A DNA stretch of 64,000 bases from a bacterium (GCA_027021615.1 JALUTY010000021.1:107033-171032); one strand, 5' to 3'. Counted from the first letter of the stretch, positions 1 through 8,754 are shown. Notes: generated from the sequence alone by a model not told the origin. Numbers and translations are program-made.

Positions 1-351
1 CCGGGCCAGGCCGTCCAGGTACTCCTCCAGACGCCCCATGCGCACCGGCGGGTAGGCCGGCACCGGCACCCCGCCCGCCAGGAGGATGCCCCAGTAGGCC
101 TCGTAGAACGCCCGCTCCGTGGGAAGGATCAGGAGCACGGCGCTCCCCGGCCCCACCCCCTCCCGGGCCAGGAGGGCCGCCCACCGGCCGGCCCCCTCCC
201 GCAGGTCGGCGTAGGTGAGGCGGCAACCCACCCGGTCCTTGGCGTAGAGGGTCAGCCACACCTCACCGCCCTGACGCCGGACCCGCTCGTCCAGCACCTG
301 CTGAAGGGTGGTCGCCCCGGCCAGTTCGTCGTGAAAGCGGACGTCGGTCAT
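1..351 (-). CDS. AMP-binding enzyme, fatty acyl-AMP ligase type (N-terminal part)
   Basis: The frame runs off the left edge, so only the first 117 residues are visible. They resemble the start of the adenylate-forming acyl-CoA synthetase / acyl-AMP ligase superfamily: LTYADL at residues 45-50 and GGVPVPAYPP at 93-102. The VPAYPP element is typical of fatty acyl-AMP ligases, which activate acyl chains with ATP for transfer to a carrier protein. The ATG at 351 lies 89 bases inside the end of the upstream acyltransferase frame, which suggests co-transcription. The ATP-binding and catalytic motifs are outside the window, so a CoA ligase cannot be excluded. Confidence 0.75.
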   Translation of the reverse strand, partial: MTDVRFHDELAGATTLQQVLDERVRRQGGEVWLTLYAKDRVGCRLTYADLREGAGRWAALLAREGVGPGSAVLLILPTERAFYEAYWGILLAGGVPVPAYPPVRMGRLEEYLDGLAR

Positions 352-1108
352 GGGATCGGTCGTGTATCGCCGGTCTGGGGGCCTTCGGCCCGGCCGCCTC
401 GCCCCGCAACATCTCCGCCACCGCCTGCCGGGCGGCCGCGGCCAAGGCCTTTCGGTCGGGGAACCGGGCCGGGTCCAGGGGCGGGGCCACCCGCACCTCG
501 GCCCGGATCGGGCCCGCGGGAACCAGCCGGGTCCGCATGTGCCGCCACAGGTCCGGCTCGTCGATCCAGGCCCACACCCGCGGGTCGGGGGGCTCCAGGT
601 AGCGCACCGCCACCGGGATCACGGGTGCACCCGTGCGCATGGCCGCCTCGAACAGCATGGGCCGAAACGTTCCCAGGGTCTTCCCGTCGGCCGAGACCCC
701 GGCCTCGGGGAACAGGACGACCCGCTCCCCCCCGGCCAACAGCCGGGCCAGCTCGTCCACCCAGGGCAGGCAGTCCCGGGGCCGGTCCCGGTCGAGGAAC
801 ACCGTCCCCCCGCACCGGGCCAGGGCTCCGAACAGGACCCACCCATGGATCTCGTCCTTGGCCACGAACCGGCCCGGCACCGTCGCCGCCAGGCACAGGA
901 TGTCCAGGTAGCCCACGTGGTTCGCGGCCACCAGCCCGGCCGGCCGCGGCGCCGGCCCCCTCCGGTCGATCCGGAGGGCCAGCGCCGCGGCGCAGAACCG
1001 GGCCCACGCCGGCATCGCCCGGCGCCACCCGCCCCACCGGGCCCACACTCCGAACACCGGTGAGGCCAGGGCGGCGGCGACGATTCCGGCGGTGCGCCTC
1101 CATCCCAT
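263..1108 (-). CDS. 1-acyl-sn-glycerol-3-phosphate acyltransferase family (PlsC-like)
   Basis: A 281-residue membrane-associated acyltransferase that probably moves an acyl chain onto lysophosphatidate or a related lipid. The family catalytic motif NH-x4-D is NHVGYLD at residues 63-69. Block III reads FPEAGVS (133-139) instead of the usual FPEGTRS, a notable change at a substrate-binding motif. The frame is open to 1135, but ATG at 1108 is chosen because AGGAGG lies about nine bases upstream. The C-terminal ~30 residues are low-complexity and lie over the start of the AMP-binding gene. Pairing with an acyl-AMP ligase suggests a dedicated lipid-modification pathway, so the exact substrate is open. 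Confidence 0.85.
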   Translation of the reverse strand: MGWRRTAGIVAAALASPVFGVWARWGGWRRAMPAWARFCAAALALRIDRRGPAPRPAGLVAANHVGYLDILCLAATVPGRFVAKDEIHGWVLFGALARCGGTVFLDRDRPRDCLPWVDELARLLAGGERVVLFPEAGVSADGKTLGTFRPMLFEAAMRTGAPVIPVAVRYLEPPDPRVWAWIDEPDLWRHMRTRLVPAGPIRAEVRVAPPLDPARFPDRKALAAAARQAVAEMLRGEAAGPKAPRPAIHDRSHDRRPLSRRTGRGDHPSAGAGRAGPASGR

Positions 1109-1154
1109 GGTGCCCACCCTCCTCATCCGGTGCACCCGATCCGCCGCCCGGCAG

Positions 1155-1212
1155 CTTTGGGCCTTCGGCCCGCTGGGCGGCTGGGTAGATGGGCAGTCGG
1201 GCGGTTCCTGAA
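1155..1212 (+). repeat. Repeat-family fragment: hairpin plus 8-bp array
   Basis: The GGGCCTTCGGCCC palindrome (1159-1171) is followed directly by four degenerate 8-bp units (GCTGGGCG, GCTGGGTA, GATGGGCA, GTCGGGCG). The 7-bp array and long-stem element of fuller copies are missing. It lies between purC and the acyltransferase. Confidence 0.75.
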
Positions 1213-1243
1213 TCCCATGCCCACCGACGGCACCGTGCCAAAC

Positions 1244-2134
1244 CTACGGGAGCTGTCCGGTGAGGATGCCGAGGATCTCCCGGTACCGCCGGGAGGTCTC
1301 GGCCACCACCTCCGGGGGCAGCTCCGGGCCGGGGGGGGTCTTGTCCCAGTCGAGACCCGACAGGTAGTCACGCACGTACTGCTTGTCCAGGCTCTGCTGG
1401 GGCACCCCCATCCGGTAGTCGGCGGCCCGCCAGAACCGGGACGAGTCCGGGGTGAGCAGCTCGTCGATCAGGATCAGCTCGTCCCCGAGCAGCCCGAACT
1501 CCATCTTGGTGTCGGCGATCAGGATCCCCTTGTCGGCCGCCTCGTCCGCCCCCCGCTGGTACACGACCAGGGCCAGGTCGCGCACCCGCCGGGCCAGGTC
1601 CGCCCCGATCAGCTCCTCGACCCGGGAGAACGGGATGTTCTCGTCGTGGTCGCCCACCTCAGCCTTGGTGGAGGGGGTGAAGATCGGCTCGGGGAGCTTC
1701 TCGGACTCCCGGAGACCCCCTGGAAGGGGAATGCCGCACACCGAGCCGGTCCTCTGGTAGTCCTTCCACCCGGAGCCGCTCAGGTAGCCCCGGACAATGC
1801 ACTCCACCGGCAGGGGCTTTGCCTTCTTGACCAGCATGCTCCGGCCCGCCAAAACCTCGGCGTGGCGCCGGGCCGGTTCCGGGTACTCGGCCGGATCGGC
1901 CGAGACCAGGTGGTTGGGCACCAGGTCCTTCGTGTGGCCGAACCAGTGGACCGACAGCCGGGTCAGCACCTCGCCCTTGCCGGGGATCGGGGTGGGCAGG
2001 ATCACGTCGTAGGCGCTCAGCCGGTCGGTGGTCACGATCAGGAGGTGCTCCCCGAGATCGTAGATGTCGCGCACCTTGCCCCGGCTCACCAGCCGAAGCC
2101 CCTCCAGGTTCGTCTCGTACACGGTCTGGGTCAT
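1244..2134 (-). CDS. purC: Phosphoribosylaminoimidazole-succinocarboxamide synthase
   Basis: SAICAR synthetase of de novo purine synthesis: CAIR + aspartate + ATP to SAICAR, cytoplasmic. The 296 residues match the long bacterial form. Visible family segments are SRGKVRDIYDLG near residue 17, SAYDVILPTPIPGKG near 40, ECIVRGYLSGSGWKDY near 105, the nucleotide/substrate loop DKGILIADTKMEFGL near 212, and LTPDSSRFW near 240. The ATG at 2134 follows GGAGGATCTTCC. The frame stays open far upstream because it overlies greA, and that extension is rejected. No other purine gene is in the window. Confidence 0.97.
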   Translation of the reverse strand: MTQTVYETNLEGLRLVSRGKVRDIYDLGEHLLIVTTDRLSAYDVILPTPIPGKGEVLTRLSVHWFGHTKDLVPNHLVSADPAEYPEPARRHAEVLAGRSMLVKKAKPLPVECIVRGYLSGSGWKDYQRTGSVCGIPLPGGLRESEKLPEPIFTPSTKAEVGDHDENIPFSRVEELIGADLARRVRDLALVVYQRGADEAADKGILIADTKMEFGLLGDELILIDELLTPDSSRFWRAADYRMGVPQQSLDKQYVRDYLSGLDWDKTPPGPELPPEVVAETSRRYREILGILTGQLP

Positions 2135-2253
2135 GGAAGATCCTCCAGGAACGTTGGGACGTTCGGACGTTGGGATGGAAGGGCGGGCAGGGGTTTCTCG
2201 CCCCGCCGCCGCCCCCCCGCGGGAGAGGGAGGGCGAGGGTGGGATCTGCCGGG

Positions 2254-2733
2254 CTAGCTTCCCAACCCCTCGATCTCCAGGATCTCGTACTCCTTGACGC
2301 CCCGGGGGGCGTCCACCTCCACGTCGTCGCCCACCTCCTTGTTCAGGAGCGCCCGGGCCAGGGGGGAGGTGATGGAGATCCGGCCCTCGTTCACGTCGGA
2401 CTCGTGGGGACCCACGATCTCGTAGACCTTCTCCTCGCCGGTGTCCAGGTCCTCGAGCCGCACCCGCACCCCGAACCGCACCCGCTCTTGGGGGCCCCGG
2501 GGCGGGTCCACGATGTCCGACTCGGCCAGCTTGGTCTCCAGGTCCCGGATCTTCGCCTCGATCCACCCCTGCTTCTCCCGGGCGGCATGGTACTCGGCGT
2601 TCTCCGAAATGTCGCCGTGGGCCCGGGCGGCCTGGATCTCCTTGACGATCTCGACCCGGTCCACCTTCTTCAACCGTTCCAACTCCTCGCGAAGCCTCGA
2701 GTATCCCTGCCTCGTGATCGGCATCCGGCTCAT
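2254..2733 (-). CDS. greA: Transcription elongation factor GreA
   Basis: Cleaves the 3' end of backtracked transcripts inside RNA polymerase to restart elongation. The 159 residues hold the N-terminal coiled coil with the acidic tip (HGDISENAEYHAAREKQ at about 39-55) and a C-terminal FKBP-like domain ending SITSPLARALLNKEVGDDVEV. The ATG at 2733 has AGGAGG eight bases upstream; an ATG three codons later is possible. purC starts 119 bases downstream, so the two may share a transcript. A composite repeat locus begins just upstream of the start, where a promoter would be expected. Confidence 0.96.
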   Translation of the reverse strand: MSRMPITRQGYSRLREELERLKKVDRVEIVKEIQAARAHGDISENAEYHAAREKQGWIEAKIRDLETKLAESDIVDPPRGPQERVRFGVRVRLEDLDTGEEKVYEIVGPHESDVNEGRISITSPLARALLNKEVGDDVEVDAPRGVKEYEILEIEGLGS

Positions 2734-2751
2734 CGGAACTTCCTCCTCGAA

Positions 2752-3190
2752 TCGTTGGGGCCTTCGGCCCGCTGGAAAGCTAGAAAGCTGGGAGGCTGGG
2801 AGGCTGAAACCCTCCTCTATCTCCTAGGTCTGCGCCAGCACCTCACAGTCCGGGGGGCATGGGGTCTGTTGGAGAGCCGCGTGCGGCTCCTTGGCTCGCC
2901 GCGCAGCGCCTCCAACCCTCGCACCGCGAAACCGTCCGTCCCCGGCCAGACCGTCATGAAACCATTGTTGCCGCCCTGTGCCTGCGCGGCGAATCTCATG
3001 CCCGGCTTCGCGCGCGGCCAGAAACAGACCCCATGCCCCGCCGCCGAAACTGCGGGGTTGGGTCGGTGCAAATCACTTTTTCGCAAACAGACCGCCTCGC
3101 GGCCTACCGGAGCTGAATTCTGGCTCCTGAACCCCTTGCCCCGCCCTCCGGGAAAAACGGGCCCACTTCGTCGCCGGATCCCCCGTAGGA
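2752..3190 (+). repeat. Composite repeat locus with a 182-bp type B stem element
   Basis: The hairpin GGGGCCTTCGGCCC (2757-2770) is followed by four 8-bp units (2771-2803). A type B element spans 2856-3037: its arms GGCATGGGGTCTGTT (2856-2870) and AACAGACCCCATGCC (3023-3037) are perfect reverse complements but differ from the arms of the other type B copies. The right-hand part of a type C element follows, with GCTGAATTCTGG near 3111. No coding gene is seen here. Confidence 0.85.
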
Positions 3191-3201
3191 TCCGACGCCA
3201 A

Positions 3202-3227
3202 CAAAAAGGCCGCCCCGCGGGCGGCCG
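3202..3227 (-). terminator. Intrinsic terminator of the obgE-tatD block
   Basis: On the minus strand GGCCGCCC-GCG-GGGCGGCC is followed by TTTTT. It starts about 30 bases after the stop codon of the tatD/radical SAM gene, where the long minus-strand operon should end. Confidence 0.85.
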
Positions 3228-3255
3228 GCACATCGGGCGCCGCGTCGGGTCTCCC

Positions 3256-4635
3256 CTACCCCACCTCGTTGTACGGCCGAACCCGGAACCGCACCCCCAG
3301 CTCCTCGGCCCGGCGGCGGCACGCCTCCACGTCCAGCCCCGGCACGGCCACCACCGAGGCCGTGACCTCGGGGATGTGCTCCCGGGCCTGGACCAGAAAC
3401 CCCAGCACGGCCCGGTAGGCGTCCGGAATGCCCGGACGACACAGCCGCTCGTACGTCTCGGCATCGGGCGCGTTCAGGCTGACCGACACGGCGTCCACCA
3501 GGCCCGCGAGCTCGGCCGGCACGTCGCGGCGGTGCACCGCGCTGGCGAGCCCGTCGGTGTTGACCCGGATCCGCCGGGCGCCCCGGGCCCGCAGCTCCCG
3601 GGCCACCTGCTTGACCAGGTCGAGCCGAAGCAGGGGCTCCCCGAACCCGCAGAACACCACCTCGTCCCACGCATCGGGGCCGCCCTGGGCCTCCACCGCC
3701 GCCAGCACCTCGTCGGCCGTGGGCTCGCGGTCCAGGGCCAGGTCGTGGCCCTTCACCACCGGGGCCCGGTGTTTGGGGCAGAAGGCGCACCGGTTGGTGC
3801 ACCGGTCGGTCACGTTCAGGTACAGGCTCCGACGGATCGGATAAGCGATGGGGGTGGCCCGGACCTCCCCGATCCCGAACAGCTCCCGGCACGCCCGGGT
3901 GGTGATGCGGGCCACGTCCTCCACCTCGAGCCCGCGCACCCGGGCCACCTCGGCCGCGGTGTGCACGACGTACGCCGGCTCGTTGGTCCGGCCCCGCTTC
4001 GGCTGGGGCGCCAGGAACGGGCAGTCGGTCTCCAGGAGCACCCGCTCCAGGGGCACGTGGGCCACCACCTCGCGCAACCGGTCGTTGCGGGGGTAGGTCA
4101 CCGTGCCAGGCACCGACAGGTAGAACCCCAGGGTCAGCACCTCCCGGGCCAGGGCCAGGTCGCCCGAGAAGCAGTGGAACACCCCCCGCAGGCCCTCCCC
4201 GGCCTCGTCCTTCAGGATCCGCAGGGTGTCCTCGTGGGCCTCCCGGTCGTGGATCACCACGGGCAGGCCCAGCTCCCGGGCCCTCCGAAGCTGGTCCCGG
4301 AACCGCTGCTGCTGGGCCTCCCGCGGAGAGCGGTCCCGGAAGTAGTCGAGCCCGATCTCCCCCCAGGCCACCACGCGATCCGACGACCGGGCCAGGTCGG
4401 CCAGGTCGTCCAGCTGGGCGTCCGTGACCCGGGCCGCCTCGTGGGGATGCACCCCCACCGTGGCCCACACCCCGGACCGGGCCTCGGCCACGGCCACGGC
4501 CTCGCGGCTGTCCTCCGGGTCGATGCCCACCGTGATCACGGCGCCCACCCCGGCCCGGCGGGCGCGGGAGAGGACCCCTTCCACGTCCTCCCGCAGCCCC
4601 TCCAGGGTGAGGTGGGCGTGGGTGTCGACGATCAC
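3256..4635 (-). CDS. TatD-family hydrolase fused to a radical SAM domain
   Basis: A 459-residue fusion. Residues 1-255 are a TatD-type metal-dependent hydrolase: THAH at 5-8, GEIGLDY, VIHDREA, FHCFSGD and ETDCPFLAP give the expected histidine/aspartate metal ligands. The C-terminal ~200 residues are a radical SAM domain with the cluster motif CTNRCAFC (Cx3Cx2C) and GFGEPLLR. TatD proteins act as nucleases in DNA repair or quality control. A TatD-linked radical SAM family is known as separate or fused genes, but its reaction is unknown. GTG at 4635 overlaps the metG stop as GTGA, indicating translational coupling. Last gene of the block, before a terminator. Confidence 0.9.
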   Translation of the reverse strand: MIVDTHAHLTLEGLREDVEGVLSRARRAGVGAVITVGIDPEDSREAVAVAEARSGVWATVGVHPHEAARVTDAQLDDLADLARSSDRVVAWGEIGLDYFRDRSPREAQQQRFRDQLRRARELGLPVVIHDREAHEDTLRILKDEAGEGLRGVFHCFSGDLALAREVLTLGFYLSVPGTVTYPRNDRLREVVAHVPLERVLLETDCPFLAPQPKRGRTNEPAYVVHTAAEVARVRGLEVEDVARITTRACRELFGIGEVRATPIAYPIRRSLYLNVTDRCTNRCAFCPKHRAPVVKGHDLALDREPTADEVLAAVEAQGGPDAWDEVVFCGFGEPLLRLDLVKQVARELRARGARRIRVNTDGLASAVHRRDVPAELAGLVDAVSVSLNAPDAETYERLCRPGIPDAYRAVLGFLVQAREHIPEVTASVVAVPGLDVEACRRRAEELGVRFRVRPYNEVG

Positions 4636-6179
4636 CGGACCTCGATCCGGGGGAACAGGCTCTTCCCCCGCTCCGTGCGCACGCCGGCCGGAAGGCCGCC
4701 CCAGGTGCGGAGCTCCTCCAAACGGCCCTCGTCCACCGGCCGGGGCAGCCCCAGCCGACGCCAGATCTCCCGCCCCGTGCCGGGCAGGAACGGGAACACC
4801 AGAAGGCCCACGGCCCGCAGGGCCTCGCAGGCGTTGTAGAGCACCTGGTCCAGGCGCGGGGCCTTCTCCGGGGCCTTGGCCAGGGCCCAGGGCGCGGTGG
4901 TGTCCACGTACTTGTTGACCACGCCCACGAACTCCCACACCGAGGTCAGGGCCTTGTGGAACGCCAGGTCGTCCATGGCCGCGTCCACCTGCTCCAGGCA
5001 CGCCGTCAGGGCGTCGCGCAGCCCCTCGTCCACCCCTTCGGTGCCGAACGAGAGCACGCGGGGCACCACGCCGTCGCGGTACTTGCCCACCATGGCCAGC
5101 ACCCGCGACACCAGGTTGCCCAGGTCGTTGGCCAGGTCCGAGTTGATCCGGTGGACCAGGGCCTCTCGGCTGAAATCGCCGTCCAGGCCGAACGGCACCT
5201 CCCGCAGCAGGAAGTAGCGAAACGCATCCACCCCGTACTCGGCCGCGATGGCTCCCGGGTCCACCACGTTGCCCAGGCTCTTGGACATCTTCTTGCCCTC
5301 CACGGTCCACCAGCCATGGGCGAACACCTTCTTGGGCAGCGGCAGCCCCGCGCTCATCAGGAACGTGGGCCAGTACACCGCGTGGAACCGCAGGATGTCC
5401 TTGCCGATCACGTGCACGTCGGCCGGCCAGTACCGGGAGAACCGGTCCTCCTCGTCCGGGAAGCCCGCGCCCGTGATGTAGTTGGTGAGGGCGTCGAACC
5501 ACACGTAGATCACGTGGGCCGGGTCGCCCGGGACCGGGATGCCCCACGAGAAGCTGGTGCGCGAGATGGACAGGTCCCGCAGCCCCTCCCGCACGAACGA
5601 CAGGATCTCGTTTCGCCGGCTCACGGGCTGGACGAAGTCGGGGTTCTCCTCGATGTGCCGGAGCAGGGGCTCCTGGTACCGGGACATCCGGAAGAAGTAG
5701 CTGGGCTCCTTGAGCCGGTCGGTGGGCCGGTGGCAGTCCGGGCAGTTGCCCTCCATGAGCTGGTTTTCCGTCCAGAAGGTCTCGCAGGGCGTGCAGTACC
5801 AGTCCTCGTACTCGCCCAGGTAGATGTCACCGTTGGCCTGAACCCGGCGGAATAGCTCTTCGACGGAACGATGATGGGCCGGATCGGTGGTGCGGATGAA
5901 CCGGTCGTTGGAGACGTCGAGGGCCTTCCAGAGGTCCTGGAACCGGGTCACCACCCGGTTGGCCAGGTCGATGGGCTGCTCGCCCCGCTCCGCCGCCGCC
6001 TTCTGAACCTTCTGGCCGTGCTCGTCGGTGCCCGTCAGGAACAGCACGTCGTAGCCGGCGGCGCGCTTGTACCGGGCCAGGGCGTCGCAGGCCACCGTGG
6101 TGTACGCGTGGCCGATGTGGGGCACGTCGTTGACGTAGTAGATCGGTGTGGTCACGTAGAAGGTTTTCGACATGGTCAT
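4632..6179 (-). CDS. metG: Methionyl-tRNA synthetase, short form
   Basis: Charges tRNA-Met with methionine using ATP. The 515 residues carry the class I signatures HIGH (PHIGHAY, about 20-26) and KMSKS (KMSKSLGN, about 296). The connective-peptide zinc knuckle is CTPC...CPDC (about 128-147). The C-terminal dimerisation/tRNA-binding extension of the ~670-residue form is absent; shorter forms like this are common. The ATG at 6179 overlaps the ricT stop as ATGA, and its own stop overlaps the tatD start, so it sits inside a translationally coupled run. Confidence 0.97.
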   Translation of the reverse strand: MTMSKTFYVTTPIYYVNDVPHIGHAYTTVACDALARYKRAAGYDVLFLTGTDEHGQKVQKAAAERGEQPIDLANRVVTRFQDLWKALDVSNDRFIRTTDPAHHRSVEELFRRVQANGDIYLGEYEDWYCTPCETFWTENQLMEGNCPDCHRPTDRLKEPSYFFRMSRYQEPLLRHIEENPDFVQPVSRRNEILSFVREGLRDLSISRTSFSWGIPVPGDPAHVIYVWFDALTNYITGAGFPDEEDRFSRYWPADVHVIGKDILRFHAVYWPTFLMSAGLPLPKKVFAHGWWTVEGKKMSKSLGNVVDPGAIAAEYGVDAFRYFLLREVPFGLDGDFSREALVHRINSDLANDLGNLVSRVLAMVGKYRDGVVPRVLSFGTEGVDEGLRDALTACLEQVDAAMDDLAFHKALTSVWEFVGVVNKYVDTTAPWALAKAPEKAPRLDQVLYNACEALRAVGLLVFPFLPGTGREIWRRLGLPRPVDEGRLEELRTWGGLPAGVRTERGKSLFPRIEVR

Positions 6180-7180
6180 CCCTTTTTGCGTCTCGGCCGA
6201 CGCCGACTTCTGCGCTTGCGCCCCTGGCCGGCCGGCTGCTCCGCCGGCGAGGAGGCCGACGCCTGGGACGGGCTCTTGGGTTTGTCGGGCTTACGGCCTT
6301 TCCCGCCGGCGCGCTTCTCCCGGCCAGGGCCGCCGGACGTTTGCCGGGGCTCCTGCCGAGGCTTCTCTCTCTTCGCCGGCGCGGGCCGGGAGGGGACACC
6401 CCACTCGGCCACCGACACTTCCGCCTCGCCCTCGCGGGTCTGGATGACGAAGGTGCCCTCGAGCACGTTGCGCCGGACCACCTTACCGATTCCCCGGGGC
6501 GTCTCCACGGTCTTGCCCAGCCGGGGGAACCGCTTGGCCTCGCGCTTGTACTGCTCGTGCTCGTAACCCAAGCAGCACATCAGCCGGCCGCAGACCCCCG
6601 AGATCTTGGTGGGGTTCAAGGCCACGTCCTGCTCCTTGGCCATTCGCACGCTCACCGGCGAGAACTGGGTGAGCCAGGTGGCGCAGCACAGCTCCCGGCC
6701 GCAGGGGCCCACCCCTCCCACCAGCTTGGCCTCGTCGCGCACCCCGATCTGGCGCATCTCGATGCGGGTGTGGAACTCCCGGGCCAGCTCCCGCACCAGC
6801 TCCCGGAAGTCCACCCGCTGCTCGGCCGTGAAGTAGAAGATCGCCTTGGACCCGTCGAACAGATACTCCACGTCCACGAGCTTCATGGGAAGACCCTTCT
6901 CGCGGATCTTCTCCAGGCACACCTGGAACGCGTACCCTTCGAGCTCGCAGTTCTGCTCGTAGCGGAGGATGTCGCGCTCCCCGGCCCGGCGCAGCACCTT
7001 CTTGAGCGCCTGGCCCGGCAGCGGCTCCGCCTCGCAGGGGAGCGACGCCACCTGACCCAGGGCCATGCCCCGCTCGGTCTCCACCACCACCCAATCGCCG
7101 GGCCCGCACTCCAGCGGCCCGGCGTCGAAATGGTACACGCGGCTGGCGCGCTTGAAACGAACCCCTACGACCCGAGCCAA
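6176..7180 (-). CDS. ricT: PSP1-domain iron-sulfur protein (RicT/YaaT-like)
   Basis: A 334-residue protein with an N-terminal PSP1 domain. Its two cysteine clusters, GPCGRELCC (about 176) and VCGRLMCCLGY (about 205), are the hallmark of RicT/YaaT, a partner in the RicAFT iron-sulfur complex that supports RNA processing in Bacillus. The last ~80 residues are a basic, Lys/Arg/Pro-rich tail. TTG at 7180 is chosen as start: GGGAGGA lies just upstream and the frame before it only overlies holB. It overlaps holB by 16 bases. The holB-yaaT order is a known pairing. Whether a full RicAFT complex exists here cannot be judged. Confidence 0.88.
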   Translation of the reverse strand: MARVVGVRFKRASRVYHFDAGPLECGPGDWVVVETERGMALGQVASLPCEAEPLPGQALKKVLRRAGERDILRYEQNCELEGYAFQVCLEKIREKGLPMKLVDVEYLFDGSKAIFYFTAEQRVDFRELVRELAREFHTRIEMRQIGVRDEAKLVGGVGPCGRELCCATWLTQFSPVSVRMAKEQDVALNPTKISGVCGRLMCCLGYEHEQYKREAKRFPRLGKTVETPRGIGKVVRRNVLEGTFVIQTREGEAEVSVAEWGVPSRPAPAKREKPRQEPRQTSGGPGREKRAGGKGRKPDKPKSPSQASASSPAEQPAGQGRKRRSRRRPRRKKG

Positions 7181-8109
7181 CGGTCCTCCCAATCCTGCCC
7201 CGCCAGCCCGAGAAACAGGGCGTCCAGGGCCAGCTGCGTGTTCACGTTGCGATCCATCCACTCCAACACCCTCGCCAGCCCAGCCTGACGGTCGAGCCAC
7301 GCAGGAACCGCCTCGTCCAGGCGGCGGATGCGGCGGCCCACCACCCACTGCAGGGTCTCCAGCCGATCCCGCAGGTCCTGGGCCCGCGCCCACTCGGCAC
7401 CCAGCCGCAGCCGCTCCCCCGCGGTCAGCCCGTCCCACCGGTCCGCCAGCTCCTCGGCCTGGCGGATCCACTCCATGAGCTCCCCCGGCTCCCGACCCAG
7501 CACCCGGCCGGGTCGGCCGCCGCACACCCGGGCCAGGGCCTGGGCGTGGTGGGGCTCCACCCCCTCCGACACGAGGATCCGCTCCACGGCCCCGTCCGGC
7601 AAAGGGTCGAACCGAACGCACTGGCACCGGGAGACCACGGTGGGCAGGAGCTGGTCTCGGTGATGGGCGGTGAGCACCAGGTGGGTGTCTGCGGGAGGCT
7701 CCTCCAGCGTTTTCAGGAGCGCGTTGGACGCCTCCCGGGTCAGCCGGAAAGCATCAGAGATTATAGCAACCCGGCGACCTCCCTCAAAGGGCCGAAACGA
7801 AAGGCTTTCCTGGAGCGCCCGTACCTCCTCCACCCCTACCCGCGCCCCCCGGGGCACGAGCACGTGCAGGTCCGGGTGGTTGCTCGAGTCGAGCCGCCGG
7901 CACGACCGGCACGCCCCGCACCCCTCGCCGCGGGCGAGGGCCCCAGCCTCGCCGCACAGCAGCGCCCGGGCCACCTCCCGGGCCACCCGGGTTTTGCCGA
8001 CGCCGTCCGGCCCCCAGAACAGGTATGCGTGGGGCACCCGTCCCGAGCCCAGGCTGCGGCGTAACACCCGCAGGGGCCGCTCGTGACCGACCACCCTTCC
8101 CCCGGCCAC
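7165..8109 (-). CDS. holB: DNA polymerase III delta' subunit
   Basis: Clamp-loader subunit that helps load the beta sliding clamp. The 314 residues contain the AAA+ Walker A GPDGVGKT (about 33-40), a zinc module CGACRSC (about 64-70), and ALLKTLEEPP followed by the SRC sensor region (VVSRCQC). GTG at 8109 lies three bases past the tmk stop. A hydrophobic, less conserved C-terminal collar domain follows, as usual. The tmk-holB-yaaT order fits replication and nucleotide-supply genes expressed together. Confidence 0.93.
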   Translation of the reverse strand: MAGGRVVGHERPLRVLRRSLGSGRVPHAYLFWGPDGVGKTRVAREVARALLCGEAGALARGEGCGACRSCRRLDSSNHPDLHVLVPRGARVGVEEVRALQESLSFRPFEGGRRVAIISDAFRLTREASNALLKTLEEPPADTHLVLTAHHRDQLLPTVVSRCQCVRFDPLPDGAVERILVSEGVEPHHAQALARVCGGRPGRVLGREPGELMEWIRQAEELADRWDGLTAGERLRLGAEWARAQDLRDRLETLQWVVGRRIRRLDEAVPAWLDRQAGLARVLEWMDRNVNTQLALDALFLGLAGQDWEDRWLGS

Positions 8110-8112
8110 GGC

Positions 8113-8754
8113 CTAGCCCCCCCCGGGGAATAGGTCGGCCACCTCGGCCCACACCCGCTCGAACACCTCGTCCTCCGAGCCTAAAGCGTCCACCAGGCGC
8201 ACCCGCCCGGGCTCGCGCTCGGCAATGGTCCGGTAGCCCTGTCGGACCCTGCGGTGGAACGCCAAGGCCTCCTTCTCGAACCGCACCTCCGCCCCGTGGG
8301 GGCCATGGCGGCCCAGTGACCGAGCCACCCCCTCCTCGGGGTCCAGATCGAGCACCACGGTGCGGTCCGGCACCACTCCGGCCGCGGCCAGTCGGTTCAC
8401 GGTGCGGACCGCCTCGGCCGGCATTCCCCGGCCCCATCCCTGGTAGGCCTCGGTGGCGTCGGTGAACCGGTCGCACACCACCACCTCCCCCGCCTCGAGG
8501 GCCGGCCGGATCACCCGCTCCACGTGCTGGGCGCGGTCCGCACCGTACAAGAGCAGCTCCGCCCGGGCACATGGCGGATCCCCCCGATCCTCTAAAAGCA
8601 TCCGGCGCAGGTCATGGCCCAGGGGGGTACCCCCCGGCTCCCGGGTCAGACGCACCCGGTGGCCCAGCCGCTCCAGGTGCCCGGCCAACCTGCGGGCCTG
8701 GGTGGTCTTGCCCGTGCCCTCACCGCCTTCCAGGGTCACGAACACTCCGCTCAT
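8113..8754 (-). CDS. tmk: Thymidylate kinase
   Basis: Phosphorylates dTMP to dTDP for DNA synthesis. The 213 residues show the P-loop GGEGTGKTT (about 9-17), the DR(F/Y) substrate motif in DRFTDATEAYQGWGRG (about 92), and a LID region (SLGRHGPHGAEVRFE). The ATG at 8754 forms an ATGA overlap with the gpsA stop; the open frame upstream lies only over gpsA. Length is normal for the family. Confidence 0.96.
   Translation of the reverse strand: MSGVFVTLEGGEGTGKTTQARRLAGHLERLGHRVRLTREPGGTPLGHDLRRMLLEDRGDPPCARAELLLYGADRAQHVERVIRPALEAGEVVVCDRFTDATEAYQGWGRGMPAEAVRTVNRLAAAGVVPDRTVVLDLDPEEGVARSLGRHGPHGAEVRFEKEALAFHRRVRQGYRTIAEREPGRVRLVDALGSEDEVFERVWAEVADLFPGGG

Noticed and set aside
263..351. Frameshift between the acyltransferase and the AMP-binding enzyme
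   Set aside because: Both have their own starts and the acyltransferase is of full family length; the overlap is just an extended tail.
2135..2566. Extended 440-residue PurC
   Set aside because: The extra N-terminal residues lie over greA in another frame, and the ATG at 2134 has a ribosome-binding site.
2856..3037. Type B element as an rRNA, tRNA or tmRNA fragment
   Set aside because: No tRNA-like loop, no rRNA signature; only the long stem and repeat parts are seen.
2170..4839. An 889-codon plus-strand frame across greA and the tatD gene
   Set aside because: Antisense to greA, tatD/radical SAM and part of metG, which have clear family motifs.
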